Assembly: GCA_026393975.1 (NCBI GenBank)
Contig: JAPKZD010000018.1
Location: forward strand, 1 to 64,000
Direction: 5' to 3'
DNA: 64,000 bases
DNA from: Candidatus Aminicenantota bacterium
GTDB taxonomy: Bacteria > Acidobacteriota > Aminicenantia > Aminicenantales > Saccharicenantaceae
Shown: in pieces, positions 50,963 to 59,078 of the stretch
Position numbering within the stretch: position 1 is the first letter of the stretch
How the letters are laid out: each line of letters starts with the position of its first letter
Program-made: the position numbers and the translations under genes
The notes under the pieces: model-generated
Databases searched by the model: none
Told to the model about the DNA's origin: nothing
The model's input: only the letters and a program-made list of their open reading frames with translations

Positions 50963-52556
50963 GAAGCACCGCGTCCTCGAGCTCCTCCGGATGGCCAGCC
51001 AGACGGCGTTCTTCGGGCTCTTCCTCACCCTCCTGCTGGGCGCCCATTACACGGGCGAGGACTACATCGGCTCGACCGTCCAGCGCTTCTTCCACTTCGA
51101 CCCGTTGCTCGCCCTCGTCACCATCGTCTCGGCCCGGCTCGTCTACACGCTCTTCGCGTTCGCGCTGATCACCGTTGTCGTGACCATCCTCTTCGGCCGC
51201 GTCTTCTGCGGCTGGGTCTGCCCCCTCGGCGCCGTCCACCAGTTCTCGTCCTTCGTCTTCAAGAAGACGAAGTTCCTCAAGCCGCCCCGGGAAGAGAAGG
51301 CGAGCCTGGCCTGGAAGTACTACATCCTGATCATCGTCCTGGCCGGGGCGCTTTTCGGCCTAGACCTGGCCGGCTACCTCGACCCCTTCTCTTTCCTGGC
51401 CCGGTCATTCTCCGTGGCCGTTTTCCCCGCGCTGGCCTACGCCCTTTCCAGCCTCAACGGCGTCCTCTACGGACTCGGGACGACCGGCCTGGCCCGGTCG
51501 ATCTCCCAGGCCCTCGAGAACTGGACGATTAACGTCACCTTTCAACAAGGGTTCTCCGTCGGCCTTCTCTTCCTCGGCGCGGTCGCGCTCAACTCCCGTA
51601 AGGAAAGGTTCTGGTGCCGCTATCTCTGCCCGACCGGCGCCCTTCTCGGCCTCCTCAGCCGCTGGAACCTGTTCAAGCTCAAGATCGACGAGGAGAAATG
51701 CATCAAGTGCGGCCTTTGCACCCAGCATTGCGAGACGCAGGCCAACCCCTATCCTAACGAGAAGTGGAAAAGCGGCGAGTGCGTCTACTGCCAGAACTGC
51801 GCTTCGATCTGCCCGACCGGCGCCATCCGTTTTCCGGTCTCCCTCCGGCCCGAAAAAATGACCAACGTGTCGAACGTCGATTTGTCGCGGCGGAAGCTCA
51901 TCCTGACGACCCTGCTGGGCATTGTCGCGGTGCCCTTCTTCCGGCTGACGCCTTCCCACAAGCGGGCCTCTCTCAAGCTCATCCGGCCGCCCGGCTCGCT
52001 CCCCGAGGACAAGTTCCTGGCGAAGTGCGTCAAGTGCGGCCAGTGCATGCGGGCCTGCCCGACGGGCGGGCTCCAGCCCGTCCTGACCGAAGCCGGGCCG
52101 GAAGGCATCTATACGCCGATGCTCGTCCCCAAGGTCGGCTACTGCGAATATTACTGCTCGCTCTGCACGCAGGTCTGCCCGACGGGGGCCATCAAGAAGC
52201 TGACCATCGAAGATAAGAACAAGGTCAAGATCGGCACGGCCTGGGTCAACAAGAGCCGCTGCATCCCCTACGTCCTGGGCAAGCCCTGCATCGTCTGCGA
52301 AGAGCACTGCCCGGTCTCGCCCAAGGCCATCAAGCTCGTCGAGGTCGAGACGAAACTCGCCGACGGCTCGGTCGCCGTCCAGAAGGCCCCGGTCATCGAT
52401 CTCGAGCTCTGCACCGGGTGCGGGATCTGCGAGAACAAATGCCCGGTCATGGACGACCCGGCGATCTTTGTTACGAGTGTGGGCGAAACGCGTTCGACGA
52501 CGAACAGACTGCTCCTCGATATTACGAAGGAGACGCCGGCCAATCCTTATAAATAA
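50943..52556 (+). CDS. Membrane polyferredoxin (NapH/NosR/YccM-like)
   Basis: A 537-residue protein with about five N-terminal membrane helices, including the RVFCGWVCPLGAVHQ motif and a second WCRYLCPTGALLG motif on the membrane face. At least five further cysteine clusters of 4Fe-4S type follow (CIKCGLCTQHC, CVYCQNCASICP, CVKCGQCMRACP, CSLCTQVCP, CTGCGICENKCP). Such proteins carry electrons between quinone or ferredoxin pools and periplasmic partners. The TTG start at 50943 has GGAGAAGG upstream, inside the DUF362 gene. Confidence 0.9.
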   Translation: MKREKSRKHRVLELLRMASQTAFFGLFLTLLLGAHYTGEDYIGSTVQRFFHFDPLLALVTIVSARLVYTLFAFALITVVVTILFGRVFCGWVCPLGAVHQFSSFVFKKTKFLKPPREEKASLAWKYYILIIVLAGALFGLDLAGYLDPFSFLARSFSVAVFPALAYALSSLNGVLYGLGTTGLARSISQALENWTINVTFQQGFSVGLLFLGAVALNSRKERFWCRYLCPTGALLGLLSRWNLFKLKIDEEKCIKCGLCTQHCETQANPYPNEKWKSGECVYCQNCASICPTGAIRFPVSLRPEKMTNVSNVDLSRRKLILTTLLGIVAVPFFRLTPSHKRASLKLIRPPGSLPEDKFLAKCVKCGQCMRACPTGGLQPVLTEAGPEGIYTPMLVPKVGYCEYYCSLCTQVCPTGAIKKLTIEDKNKVKIGTAWVNKSRCIPYVLGKPCIVCEEHCPVSPKAIKLVEVETKLADGSVAVQKAPVIDLELCTGCGICENKCPVMDDPAIFVTSVGETRSTTNRLLLDITKETPANPYK

Positions 52557-52639
52557 CGCTCTTCTCCCAGAATAGGGGAAGTCCTCCGTGAGGCGGCGAT
52601 GGATATCGCCCCGAAGACCCCCGTAGCGGAGGGGGGGCC

Positions 52640-52717
52640 GGCAGGGAGCGGATTCTTGGGAGCGACCAGCAGAATTATGGCGGAGCGGCTCGAAGCCATA
52701 ATTCTGGTAAATATCTT
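52640..52717 (+). repeat. Palindromic intergenic element, copy 4
   Basis: Left box GGGAGCGGATTCTTGGGAGC, perfect 12-bp stem CAGAATTATGGC (52670-52681) / GCCATAATTCTG (52695-52706), 13-base loop, right box GGTAAATATCTT. A lone right box follows at 52766-52789 (ATTCTGGTAAATATCTGAAA then CGAG), apparently a partial fifth copy. The 274-base gap between the polyferredoxin and etfA holds nothing else recognisable. Confidence 0.75.
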
Positions 52718-52765
52718 AATAAGGTCCTAGCATTCGGGCTCGCGCCTTCGCCCTCTGCGCCCGCT

Positions 52766-52789
52766 ATTCTGGTAAATATCTGAAACGAG
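52766..52789 (+). repeat. Partial palindromic element (right box only)
   Basis: A 24-base match to the right box of copy 1, extending through GAACGAG-like sequence, without a left box or full stem nearby. It suggests truncation or recombination between copies. Confidence 0.55.
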
Positions 52790-52830
52790 CTTATCCCCAA
52801 AATCGGGCGAAAACCCATAAATCAGGCCGG

Positions 52831-53808
52831 TCAGTCCGCCAGGGCCTTCTTCAGCTCGTCCTTGAGCCGGGGCACGACCTCGAAGAGGTCACCCACGATG
52901 CCGTAGTCGGCGACCTTGAAGATCGGCGCCTCGGCGTCCTTGTTCACAGCCACGATAACCTTGGAGGACGACATCCCGGCCAGGTGCTGGATGGCCCCGG
53001 AAATCCCCACGGCCACATAAAGGTTCGGCGAAACGGTCTTGCCGGTCTGGCCGACTTGGTGCTGGTGGCCGATCCAGCCGGAGTCGACGGCCGAGCGCGA
53101 GGCGCCCACGGCGGCCCGCGGAAATACGGCGGCGAGGTCCCGGAGCAGGGCGAAGTTCTCCGGCCCCTTGAGGCCGCGGCCGCCCGAAACGACCACGTCG
53201 GCTTCGGTGACGTCGACTTCTGCGCTGTCTTCCTTGATGACCCCGACGACGCGGCCCTTGACCGCTCCGTCGGGGATGGAAACGCTTTTCCTGACGACTT
53301 CCCCGCCGCCGGAAACGGCTTCTCCGAGCGGGAACGTATTCGGCCGGAGAGTCGCCAGCTTGGGCGTGGATCTCAGGGTGAAGGACAGGTACGCCTTGCC
53401 CGCGTAGATGGGGCGGGTGAACTCGAGCGCTCCGGCCTTGACCTCGATTTTCACGCAATCCGAGGCGAGGCCCGCGCCGAGCCGGGCAGCGACCCGCGGC
53501 GCGAGGTCCCGGCCCATGGCCGTGGCCGCGAAAAAGAGGGCCGCCGGTTTCGCCTCCCCGACGAACTCGGCCAGGGCCAGCGCGTACCCCTGAGAAGAAT
53601 AATCGGCCAGGGCCGGATTCTCGAGGGCGAAGACCCGGGCCGCGCCGAGCGCAAACGCGCTCGGTGCCAGGTCCGCGACGGCGCCGCCGACGAGGACGGC
53701 GGCCGTCTCGACCCCCATCTCGCCGGCCCGGCGTTTGGCCTCGGAGAGGGCTTCGAGGGAACCCTTCTTGATCTTCCCGTCCCGCGTTTCCATGAATACG
53801 GCGATCAT
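52831..53808 (-). CDS. etfA: Electron transfer flavoprotein alpha subunit
   Basis: A 325-residue EtfA. The C-terminal FAD-binding domain shows [52 protein letters not shown], and [20 protein letters not shown]. It forms a heterodimer with EtfB that passes electrons from dehydrogenases; no ETF dehydrogenase or ETF:quinone oxidoreductase is in the window. It is the last gene of the run after etfB, 12 bases away. Confidence 0.96.
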   Translation of the reverse strand: MIAVFMETRDGKIKKGSLEALSEAKRRAGEMGVETAAVLVGGAVADLAPSAFALGAARVFALENPALADYSSQGYALALAEFVGEAKPAALFFAATAMGRDLAPRVAARLGAGLASDCVKIEVKAGALEFTRPIYAGKAYLSFTLRSTPKLATLRPNTFPLGEAVSGGGEVVRKSVSIPDGAVKGRVVGVIKEDSAEVDVTEADVVVSGGRGLKGPENFALLRDLAAVFPRAAVGASRSAVDSGWIGHQHQVGQTGKTVSPNLYVAVGISGAIQHLAGMSSSKVIVAVNKDAEAPIFKVADYGIVGDLFEVVPRLKDELKKALAD

Positions 53809-53820
53809 CGTCCCTCTCCT

Positions 53821-54603
53821 TTATATGACCTTGGCCTCGTTCCGGAGGAGGCGCACGAGCTCGCGGGCCGTCTCGGCCGGGTCGCCCTTCAGGATTTTTC
53901 CGGCCTGTCTCTGGGCCGGGACGTCCAGGTCGGTGACCTCGACCTGCGAGGCAAGCTCGCCCGGCCCGAGGCCCAATTCTTCGAGCTGGACGACCGGGAT
54001 GTCCTTTTTCTTAGCGGCCATGATGCCCTTGAGCGTTTCGTAGCGGGGCTCGTTCAGGCCCTTTTGGGCGGTGACGACCGCGGGAAGGGAGATGACGACT
54101 CTTTCCATCCCACCTTCGATCTCGCGGAGGGCCGTCGCGGACGCCCCCTCGACCTCGAGTTTCGTCACGACGGTCGCCTGGGGCAGGCCGAGGAGCTCGG
54201 CGACCATGGCCGGAACCTGGCTGTTGTCGGCGCCCACCGACTGCTTCCCGAAAAGGAAGAGGTCCGTTCCGGCGAACTTCCGCTCCACGGCCCGGGCGAT
54301 GATGCGGGCCGTCCGCAGACCGTCGTAGGTTTCGGGGGAGTCGTCCTTGACCAGGAAGACCTCGTCGGCCCCCATGGCCAGGCACTTGCGGAGGACGGCG
54401 ACGGCCTCGTCTTTTCCCACGGATACGACGCGGACCGTCCCGCCCTTGGCTTCCCTGAGCTTCAGGGCCTCCTCCACGGCGTATTCGTCGTAGGGGCTGA
54501 TGACGAAATTCAGCCCGTCCTCGACGATCGATTTCGTCTCGTGCCGGATCCGGATCCAGGATTCCGTGTCGGGAACCCGCTTGACGAAGACAAGGATGTT
54601 CAT
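53821..54603 (-). CDS. etfB: Electron transfer flavoprotein beta subunit
   Basis: A 260-residue EtfB beginning MNILVFVKRVPDTE, with SPYDEYAVEEALKL, the FGKQSVGADNSQVPAMVAELLG nucleotide-binding block and AKKKDIPVVQLEELG near the C-terminus. The start at 54603 puts MNILV at the N-terminus as in homologues; the longer open frame runs into the fabF intergenic region. It sits 31 bases after fabF on the same strand, so fatty-acid synthesis and electron transfer genes appear co-directional. Confidence 0.95.
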   Translation of the reverse strand: MNILVFVKRVPDTESWIRIRHETKSIVEDGLNFVISPYDEYAVEEALKLREAKGGTVRVVSVGKDEAVAVLRKCLAMGADEVFLVKDDSPETYDGLRTARIIARAVERKFAGTDLFLFGKQSVGADNSQVPAMVAELLGLPQATVVTKLEVEGASATALREIEGGMERVVISLPAVVTAQKGLNEPRYETLKGIMAAKKKDIPVVQLEELGLGPGELASQVEVTDLDVPAQRQAGKILKGDPAETARELVRLLRNEAKVI

Positions 54604-54634
54604 GGGTTTCTCCTCTTCCGGGGACCGAACCGGC

Positions 54635-55897
54635 TCACGGCCGCTCGAACTTCTTGAAAAGGAGCGATCCGTTGGTCCCGCCGAAACCAAAGGAATTGCT
54701 GAGGCCGTGGATGATCTCGGCCTTCCGGGAGGCGTTCGGGACGTAGTCCAGGTCGCACTCCGGATCGGGGAACTCGTAGTTGATGGTCGGCGGCATGACC
54801 TGGTGGAAAAGGCAGAGGGCCGTGACCCCCGCCTCGAGGCCGCCCGCGGCGCCGAGCAGGTGGCCGGTCATGGATTTCGTCGAGTTGACGGCCAGCCGCG
54901 GCGCATGCTCTCCGAAGACCTTCTTGATGGCCATGGTCTCGGTCTTGTCGTTGAACGGCGTCGACGTACCGTGGGCGTTGATGTACTGGACGTCCTCCGG
55001 CCGCACCCCGGCATCCTCGATGGCCCGGCGCATGACCCTGACAGCTCCGTCGCCGTCGGGCGCGGGCGCGGCGACGTGGTAGGCATCGCTTGTCATCCCG
55101 TAGCCGACGATCTCGGCGTAGATCCGGGCCTCCCGCCGCAAGGCCCGGCCCAGCTCTTCGACAATGACGACGCCGGCCCCCTCGCCCATGACGAATCCGT
55201 CCCGCCGGGCGTCGAAGGGGCGGGACGCCCGGACCGGTTCGTCGTTTCGCTCCGACAGGGCTTTGATCGCAGTGAACCCGGCCAGGCTGAGCGGCGTCAG
55301 CGGGGCCTCGGCCCCGCCGGCGATCATGATATCGGCCTCGCCGCGGGCGATCATCCGGAACGAGTCGCCGATGGCGTGGGTGCCGGTGCTGCAGGCCGTG
55401 GCGTTGGCGCAGTTGGGGCCCTTGGCGCCGTAGCGGATGGAGATCTGGCCGGAGGCCTCGTTGATGATCGTCTGGATGAGGAAGAACGGGGAGACGCGGT
55501 CGGGACCTTTTTCCCAAAGGATCTTAAGGTTCTCTTCGATGGAGCCGAGCCCGCCGATGCCCGAACCGACATAGGTCCCGGCCCGGTCCGACTGGAGGTC
55601 GCCGAGGGGGATGCCGGAATCTTCCACGGCCAGATAAGCCGCGGCCACGGCGAAGCGGATAAAGGGGTCCATCTTGCGGACCTCTTTGCGGTCGATGAAC
55701 AGGAGGGGGTCGAAGTCCTTGACCTCGCCGCCGAAGCGGGTCGAATAGCGGGTGACGTCGAACCGGGTGAGCGTCGCGATGCCGCTTTCCCCGCGGAGCA
55801 GGGCCCGCCAGGTTTTTTCCGTCCCCGTCCCCAGCGGCGAAACCAGGCCGAGGCCCGTGACGACGACCCGGCGGCCGGGAAAGCTATACCTGCCCAT
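54635..55897 (-). CDS. fabF: 3-oxoacyl-ACP synthase II
   Basis: A 420-residue condensing enzyme of fatty-acid elongation. The catalytic triad is visible: Cys in TACSTGTHAIG, His in NAHGTSTPFND, and His in KSMTGHLLGAAGG, with the active-site Lys also in that motif. VVVTGLGLVSPLG opens the fold and NSFGFGGTNGSLLF closes it. It follows acpP after 36 bases. Confidence 0.97.
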   Translation of the reverse strand: MGRYSFPGRRVVVTGLGLVSPLGTGTEKTWRALLRGESGIATLTRFDVTRYSTRFGGEVKDFDPLLFIDRKEVRKMDPFIRFAVAAAYLAVEDSGIPLGDLQSDRAGTYVGSGIGGLGSIEENLKILWEKGPDRVSPFFLIQTIINEASGQISIRYGAKGPNCANATACSTGTHAIGDSFRMIARGEADIMIAGGAEAPLTPLSLAGFTAIKALSERNDEPVRASRPFDARRDGFVMGEGAGVVIVEELGRALRREARIYAEIVGYGMTSDAYHVAAPAPDGDGAVRVMRRAIEDAGVRPEDVQYINAHGTSTPFNDKTETMAIKKVFGEHAPRLAVNSTKSMTGHLLGAAGGLEAGVTALCLFHQVMPPTINYEFPDPECDLDYVPNASRKAEIIHGLSNSFGFGGTNGSLLFKKFERP

Positions 55898-55933
55898 GGA
55901 ACCAACGATCCTTGAGGAAAGGGGGCCGGGAGA

Positions 55934-56176
55934 TTACTTGGCGTGCCCCACGATGTAGTCGATGGCCTTGCCGACCGTCGTCAGCTTCTCGGCCTGGTCG
56001 TCGGGGATGTCCAGCCCGAACTCATCCTCCAGGGCCATGACCAACTCGACGGTATCCAGAGAGTCGGCGCCGAGATCATCGATGAAGGACGCGTCTTCGG
56101 TGACCTGCTCCTCGCTGATGCTCAGCTTGTCTGAAACAATCGCCCTGACTTTCTTGAGCAGCTCGTCTCTTTCCAT
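55934..56176 (-). CDS. acpP: Acyl carrier protein
   Basis: An 80-residue acidic four-helix ACP. The phosphopantetheine attachment Ser is in [18 protein letters not shown]. The rest ([32 protein letters not shown]) is typical. It is in the standard plsX-fabG-acpP-fabF order. Confidence 0.98.
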   Translation of the reverse strand: MERDELLKKVRAIVSDKLSISEEQVTEDASFIDDLGADSLDTVELVMALEDEFGLDIPDDQAEKLTTVGKAIDYIVGHAK

Positions 56177-56223
56177 ACTGTCCTCCTCAAACTAAATTGA
56201 TAAAAAAGATGATGGCGGACCGC

Positions 56224-56967
56224 CTACATATACATGCCGCCGTTCACGCTGACCACCTGGCCCGTGATATAAGCGGCATCGTCGGAGAGTAGGAATCTTA
56301 CAGCAGATGCCACGTCTTTGGGAAGCCCGAACTTTTTCATGGGGATGATCTCGAGGTAGGCCTTCTTGACGTCCTCGGGCAAGACGTCCGTCATGGCCGT
56401 CGCGATGAACCCCGGCGCGACCGCGTTGACGGTGATGCCTCGGACGCCGACTTCTCGGGCCAGGGACCGGGCCAAGGCGATGACGCCGGCCTTGGAGGCC
56501 GCGTAGTTGGCCTGTCCGGCGTTGCCCATGAGGCCCGCGACCGAGGCGATGTTGACGATCCGGCCGTATTTCGCCGCGATCATGGTCCGGATGACGGCCT
56601 TGGAGAAGTTGAAGGTCCCCTTGAGGTTGACCCGGATGACGGCGTCCCAATCCTCCTCCCGCAGGCGCATGAGCAGACCGTCGCGGGTGATGCCGGCGTT
56701 GTTGACCAGGTGGTCGATCCGGCCGTGCGTGGCGGCTACGGCGGTAACGACGCGCTCGACGGCGGCCGCGTCGGCGACGTCGGCCTGGTGGGCCTCGGCC
56801 TTGCCGCCGGCGTCGGCGATCGATCGGGCCACGGCCTCGAGTTTGTCGAGCTGCACGTCGACGAGGACGACGGCCGCCCCTTCGGCGGCGAGGTCGCGGG
56901 CGATGGCCTCGCCGATCCCCTGGGAGGCGCCGGTGACGATCGACACCCGTCCTTCGAAGCGTCTCAT
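56224..56967 (-). CDS. fabG: 3-oxoacyl-ACP reductase
   Basis: A 247-residue short-chain dehydrogenase. TGASQGIGEAIA binds NADPH, LVNNAGITRDGLLMRL and the Ser-Tyr-Lys active site (NIASVAGLMGNAGQANYAASKAG) are intact, and the end YITGQVVSVNGGMYM is characteristic of FabG. It overlaps plsX by four bases. Confidence 0.96.
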   Translation of the reverse strand: MRRFEGRVSIVTGASQGIGEAIARDLAAEGAAVVLVDVQLDKLEAVARSIADAGGKAEAHQADVADAAAVERVVTAVAATHGRIDHLVNNAGITRDGLLMRLREEDWDAVIRVNLKGTFNFSKAVIRTMIAAKYGRIVNIASVAGLMGNAGQANYAASKAGVIALARSLAREVGVRGITVNAVAPGFIATAMTDVLPEDVKKAYLEIIPMKKFGLPKDVASAVRFLLSDDAAYITGQVVSVNGGMYM

Positions 56968-57977
56968 GCGTTCACTCCTTTGAGGACGTGCTCGTAGCGC
57001 AGGATCTCCGCCTGGATCTTCTCCTGGACCCGGTTCGCGACGAACTCCCGGGCCCGAAGGACGGCGTTGCGGACGGCGGCCGGGTTGGACCGGCCGTGGC
57101 CGATGATGCAGACGCCGTCGACGCCGAGGAGCTGGGCGCCGCCGTATTCGGAGTAATCCACCTTCTTGTAGATCTTTTTCAGGTGCCGCTTCATGAGGAG
57201 GTAGCCGAGCTTGGCGAAGATGTTCTTGGTGATCTCGTGGCGGGCCATCGACAGGACGCTCTGGACGACCCCTTCCGAGACCTTGAGGGCCACGTTCCCG
57301 GTGAAGCCGTCGCTGACGATGACATCGGCGACGCCGGAGAACAGGTCCTTCCCCTCGACGTTGCCGATGAAACGCAAGGGCGCCTCCTGGAGCCTGTCGA
57401 ACGCCTCGCGCACGAGGTCGTTGCCCTTGCCTTTTTCCTCGCCGATGCTCATCAAACCCACCCGGGGGTCGGACACGCCGACAACCGCCTCCATGAAGAT
57501 CTTGCCCATGACCGCGAACTGAACGAGGTTGTGAGGCTGGCAGTTCGCGTTGGCCCCCACGTCAAGGAGCAGGGTCTGCCCCTCGATCCCGGGGACGAGG
57601 AGGGCCAGGGCCGGCCGGTCCACGCCCTTGAGGGAACCCAGGACCTCGCGGGACATATAGACGACCGCCCCGGTGTTGCCCATGCTGACGAAGGCCTCGG
57701 CCCGGCCGTCCTTGACGAGCTGAGCCCCGACGCGGATGGAGGAGGCCTTCTTTTTCCGAAAGGCGAGGACGCTCTCGCCCATGCCGATCGCCTCCGGCGC
57801 GTCGATGACGGTCGTCCGCGATTTCTTGAGGCCGGTCCGGTCGACTTCCCGGCGGATGACGCTCTCGAGGCCGACGAGGAGGATGTCGACGCCGAAATCC
57901 TCGGCCGCGCGCATGGCGCCGGGCACGATGGCCTTAGGGCCGAAATCCCCCCCCATCGCGTCGACGGCGATTCTCAT
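56964..57977 (-). CDS. plsX: Phosphate acyltransferase PlsX
   Basis: PlsX makes acyl-phosphate from acyl-ACP for phospholipid synthesis. The 337-residue protein begins MRIAVDAMGGDFGP and has SMGNTGAVVYMSREVLG, LLDVGANANCQPHNLVQFA, SIGEEKGKGNDL and DGFTGNVALKVSEG. The ATG at 57977 is chosen because MRIAVDAMGGD is the family N-terminus; the longer open frame lies within rpmF. It overlaps fabG by four bases. Confidence 0.96.
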   Translation of the reverse strand: MRIAVDAMGGDFGPKAIVPGAMRAAEDFGVDILLVGLESVIRREVDRTGLKKSRTTVIDAPEAIGMGESVLAFRKKKASSIRVGAQLVKDGRAEAFVSMGNTGAVVYMSREVLGSLKGVDRPALALLVPGIEGQTLLLDVGANANCQPHNLVQFAVMGKIFMEAVVGVSDPRVGLMSIGEEKGKGNDLVREAFDRLQEAPLRFIGNVEGKDLFSGVADVIVSDGFTGNVALKVSEGVVQSVLSMARHEITKNIFAKLGYLLMKRHLKKIYKKVDYSEYGGAQLLGVDGVCIIGHGRSNPAAVRNAVLRAREFVANRVQEKIQAEILRYEHVLKGVNA

Positions 57978-57991
57978 GCACGGGACTCGGG

Positions 57992-58174
57992 TCAGTCTTC
58001 GGTCCCTTCCGTCACCTGCCGTCCCTTGTAGTGCCCGCACTCGGGGCAGGCCCGGTGCGGCAGCTTGGGGTTGCCGCACTTGGGGCAGACGGAGAAGGTG
58101 GGGATGGTGAGCCCGTCGTGGGCCCGGCGTTTCCCTTTTCTCGTCGGCGAATGGCGTCTCTTTGGATTAGGCAT
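57992..58174 (-). CDS. rpmF: 50S ribosomal protein L32
   Basis: A 60-residue L32: MPNPKRRHSPTRKGKRRAHD, then a zinc ribbon CPKCGNPKLPHRACPECGHYKGR with all four Cys present. It is directly adjacent to yceD and followed by plsX, the conserved yceD-rpmF-plsX-fab order. Confidence 0.97.
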   Translation of the reverse strand: MPNPKRRHSPTRKGKRRAHDGLTIPTFSVCPKCGNPKLPHRACPECGHYKGRQVTEGTED

Positions 58175-58705
58175 TTAACTCTTGTCTCTCACGTTGAATT
58201 TGATTTTATTCCAACGGGGATCGGACTCTTTGACGAGGCACGAGCACGCGGCGTCGTGGATGAGCTCGCCGCAGACGGCGCAGATCCCCTCGCAGCCGGG
58301 CGCGCACAGGGGCTTCGCCGGAAAGGTCAGGTTCAGCTGCTCGAGGACGACGGCCCGCAGGTCGAGCTGGCGGCCGCTATAGTACATCTGGCCGAGCTTC
58401 TCGTCGGACAGCTCCTCGGACAGGGCGTCGAGCTCCTCGGGCAGATAGATGAGGTCGAACTTGCTGGCCACGGGGAATTCGAACGGGATCAGGCAGCGCG
58501 AGCAGACGAAGCTCAGCTGGGCCGTGATCTCGCCCCGGATGAGGATCTCCTCGCCGATGAGGCGGACGGCGATTTCGGCGTGGGCCGGCTCGAGGACGAC
58601 GGCGTTTTCCTCGACCAGGTCCAGGTTCAGGAACTCGAAATCCCCGGACAGGCGGAGGCCTTCCTTCGGCAGGCGGTCGATATCGATCAGCATCGTCGTG
58701 TCCAA
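58175..58705 (-). CDS. yceD: DUF177/YceD family protein
   Basis: A protein of about 176 residues of the YceD/DUF177 family, linked to 23S rRNA accumulation in bacteria and plants. It contains CSRCLIPFEFPV and the C-terminal PLCAPGCEGICAVCGE cysteine motif. The TTG at 58705 has GAGG eight bases upstream; the in-frame ATG at 58693 has a weaker context. The stop is directly against the rpmF ATG. A consensus promoter lies upstream, making this the probable first gene of the fab/etf run. Confidence 0.88.
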   Translation of the reverse strand: MDTTMLIDIDRLPKEGLRLSGDFEFLNLDLVEENAVVLEPAHAEIAVRLIGEEILIRGEITAQLSFVCSRCLIPFEFPVASKFDLIYLPEELDALSEELSDEKLGQMYYSGRQLDLRAVVLEQLNLTFPAKPLCAPGCEGICAVCGELIHDAACSCLVKESDPRWNKIKFNVRDKS

Positions 58706-58733
58706 ATGATCATCCTCAAAAAAATTTCATCTT

Positions 58734-58761
58734 ATTATACCAAGTGGGACCCGGTTGTCAA
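58734..58761 (-). promoter_or_regulatory. Consensus sigma70-type promoter of the yceD-rpmF-plsX-fab run
   Basis: Minus-strand TTGACA (58756-58761), 16-base spacer, TATAAT (58734-58739): both boxes are perfect matches. It is back to back with a plus-strand promoter. Confidence 0.75.
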
Positions 58762-58787
58762 ATTCGCCCGGGTCTGGGAAATCGGGC

Positions 58788-58815
58788 TTGAACAGGCCGC
58801 CCGGACGAGTATAAT
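58788..58815 (+). promoter_or_regulatory. Predicted promoter of the small gene and polA
   Basis: TTGAAC (58788-58793), 16 bases, TATAAT (58810-58815), ending 17 bases before the ATG at 58833. Confidence 0.65.
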
Positions 58816-58832
58816 GAGGACGGACAACCTTC

Positions 58833-59078
58833 ATGAGCGGCTACAACACAAGGGTGGAATACAGGGGGGACGCCTACATCGTCCAGACCCAGGACAAGGG
58901 GCTCGCGGCCCAGTACGTCGAATCGTTGATCTACAAGGCGGGCCGGCTGCTCGCCTCCAAAAGGACCTTTTACACCGCCTTCATGAACCTGCCCGACGTC
59001 AGGGAGCGGATCGAACGGATGATCGAGGACCAGCACAAGACGATCCTCGGACAGATCGTCGAAGGCGGGTACGACTGA
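58833..59078 (+). CDS. Uncharacterised 81-residue protein coupled to polA
   Basis: I do not recognise it. It opens SGYNTRVEYRGDAYIVQTQDKG, which reads like a small beta-rich domain, followed by a helical part (LPDVRERIERMIEDQHKTILGQIVEGG). It has its own promoter and its TGA overlaps the apparent polA start (CTGA), which argues that it is a real translated gene. A similar start (VEYRGEAYHVQTED type) occurs in short proteins of other deep-branching bacteria as far as I recall; function is unknown. Confidence 0.72.
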   Translation: MSGYNTRVEYRGDAYIVQTQDKGLAAQYVESLIYKAGRLLASKRTFYTAFMNLPDVRERIERMIEDQHKTILGQIVEGGYD

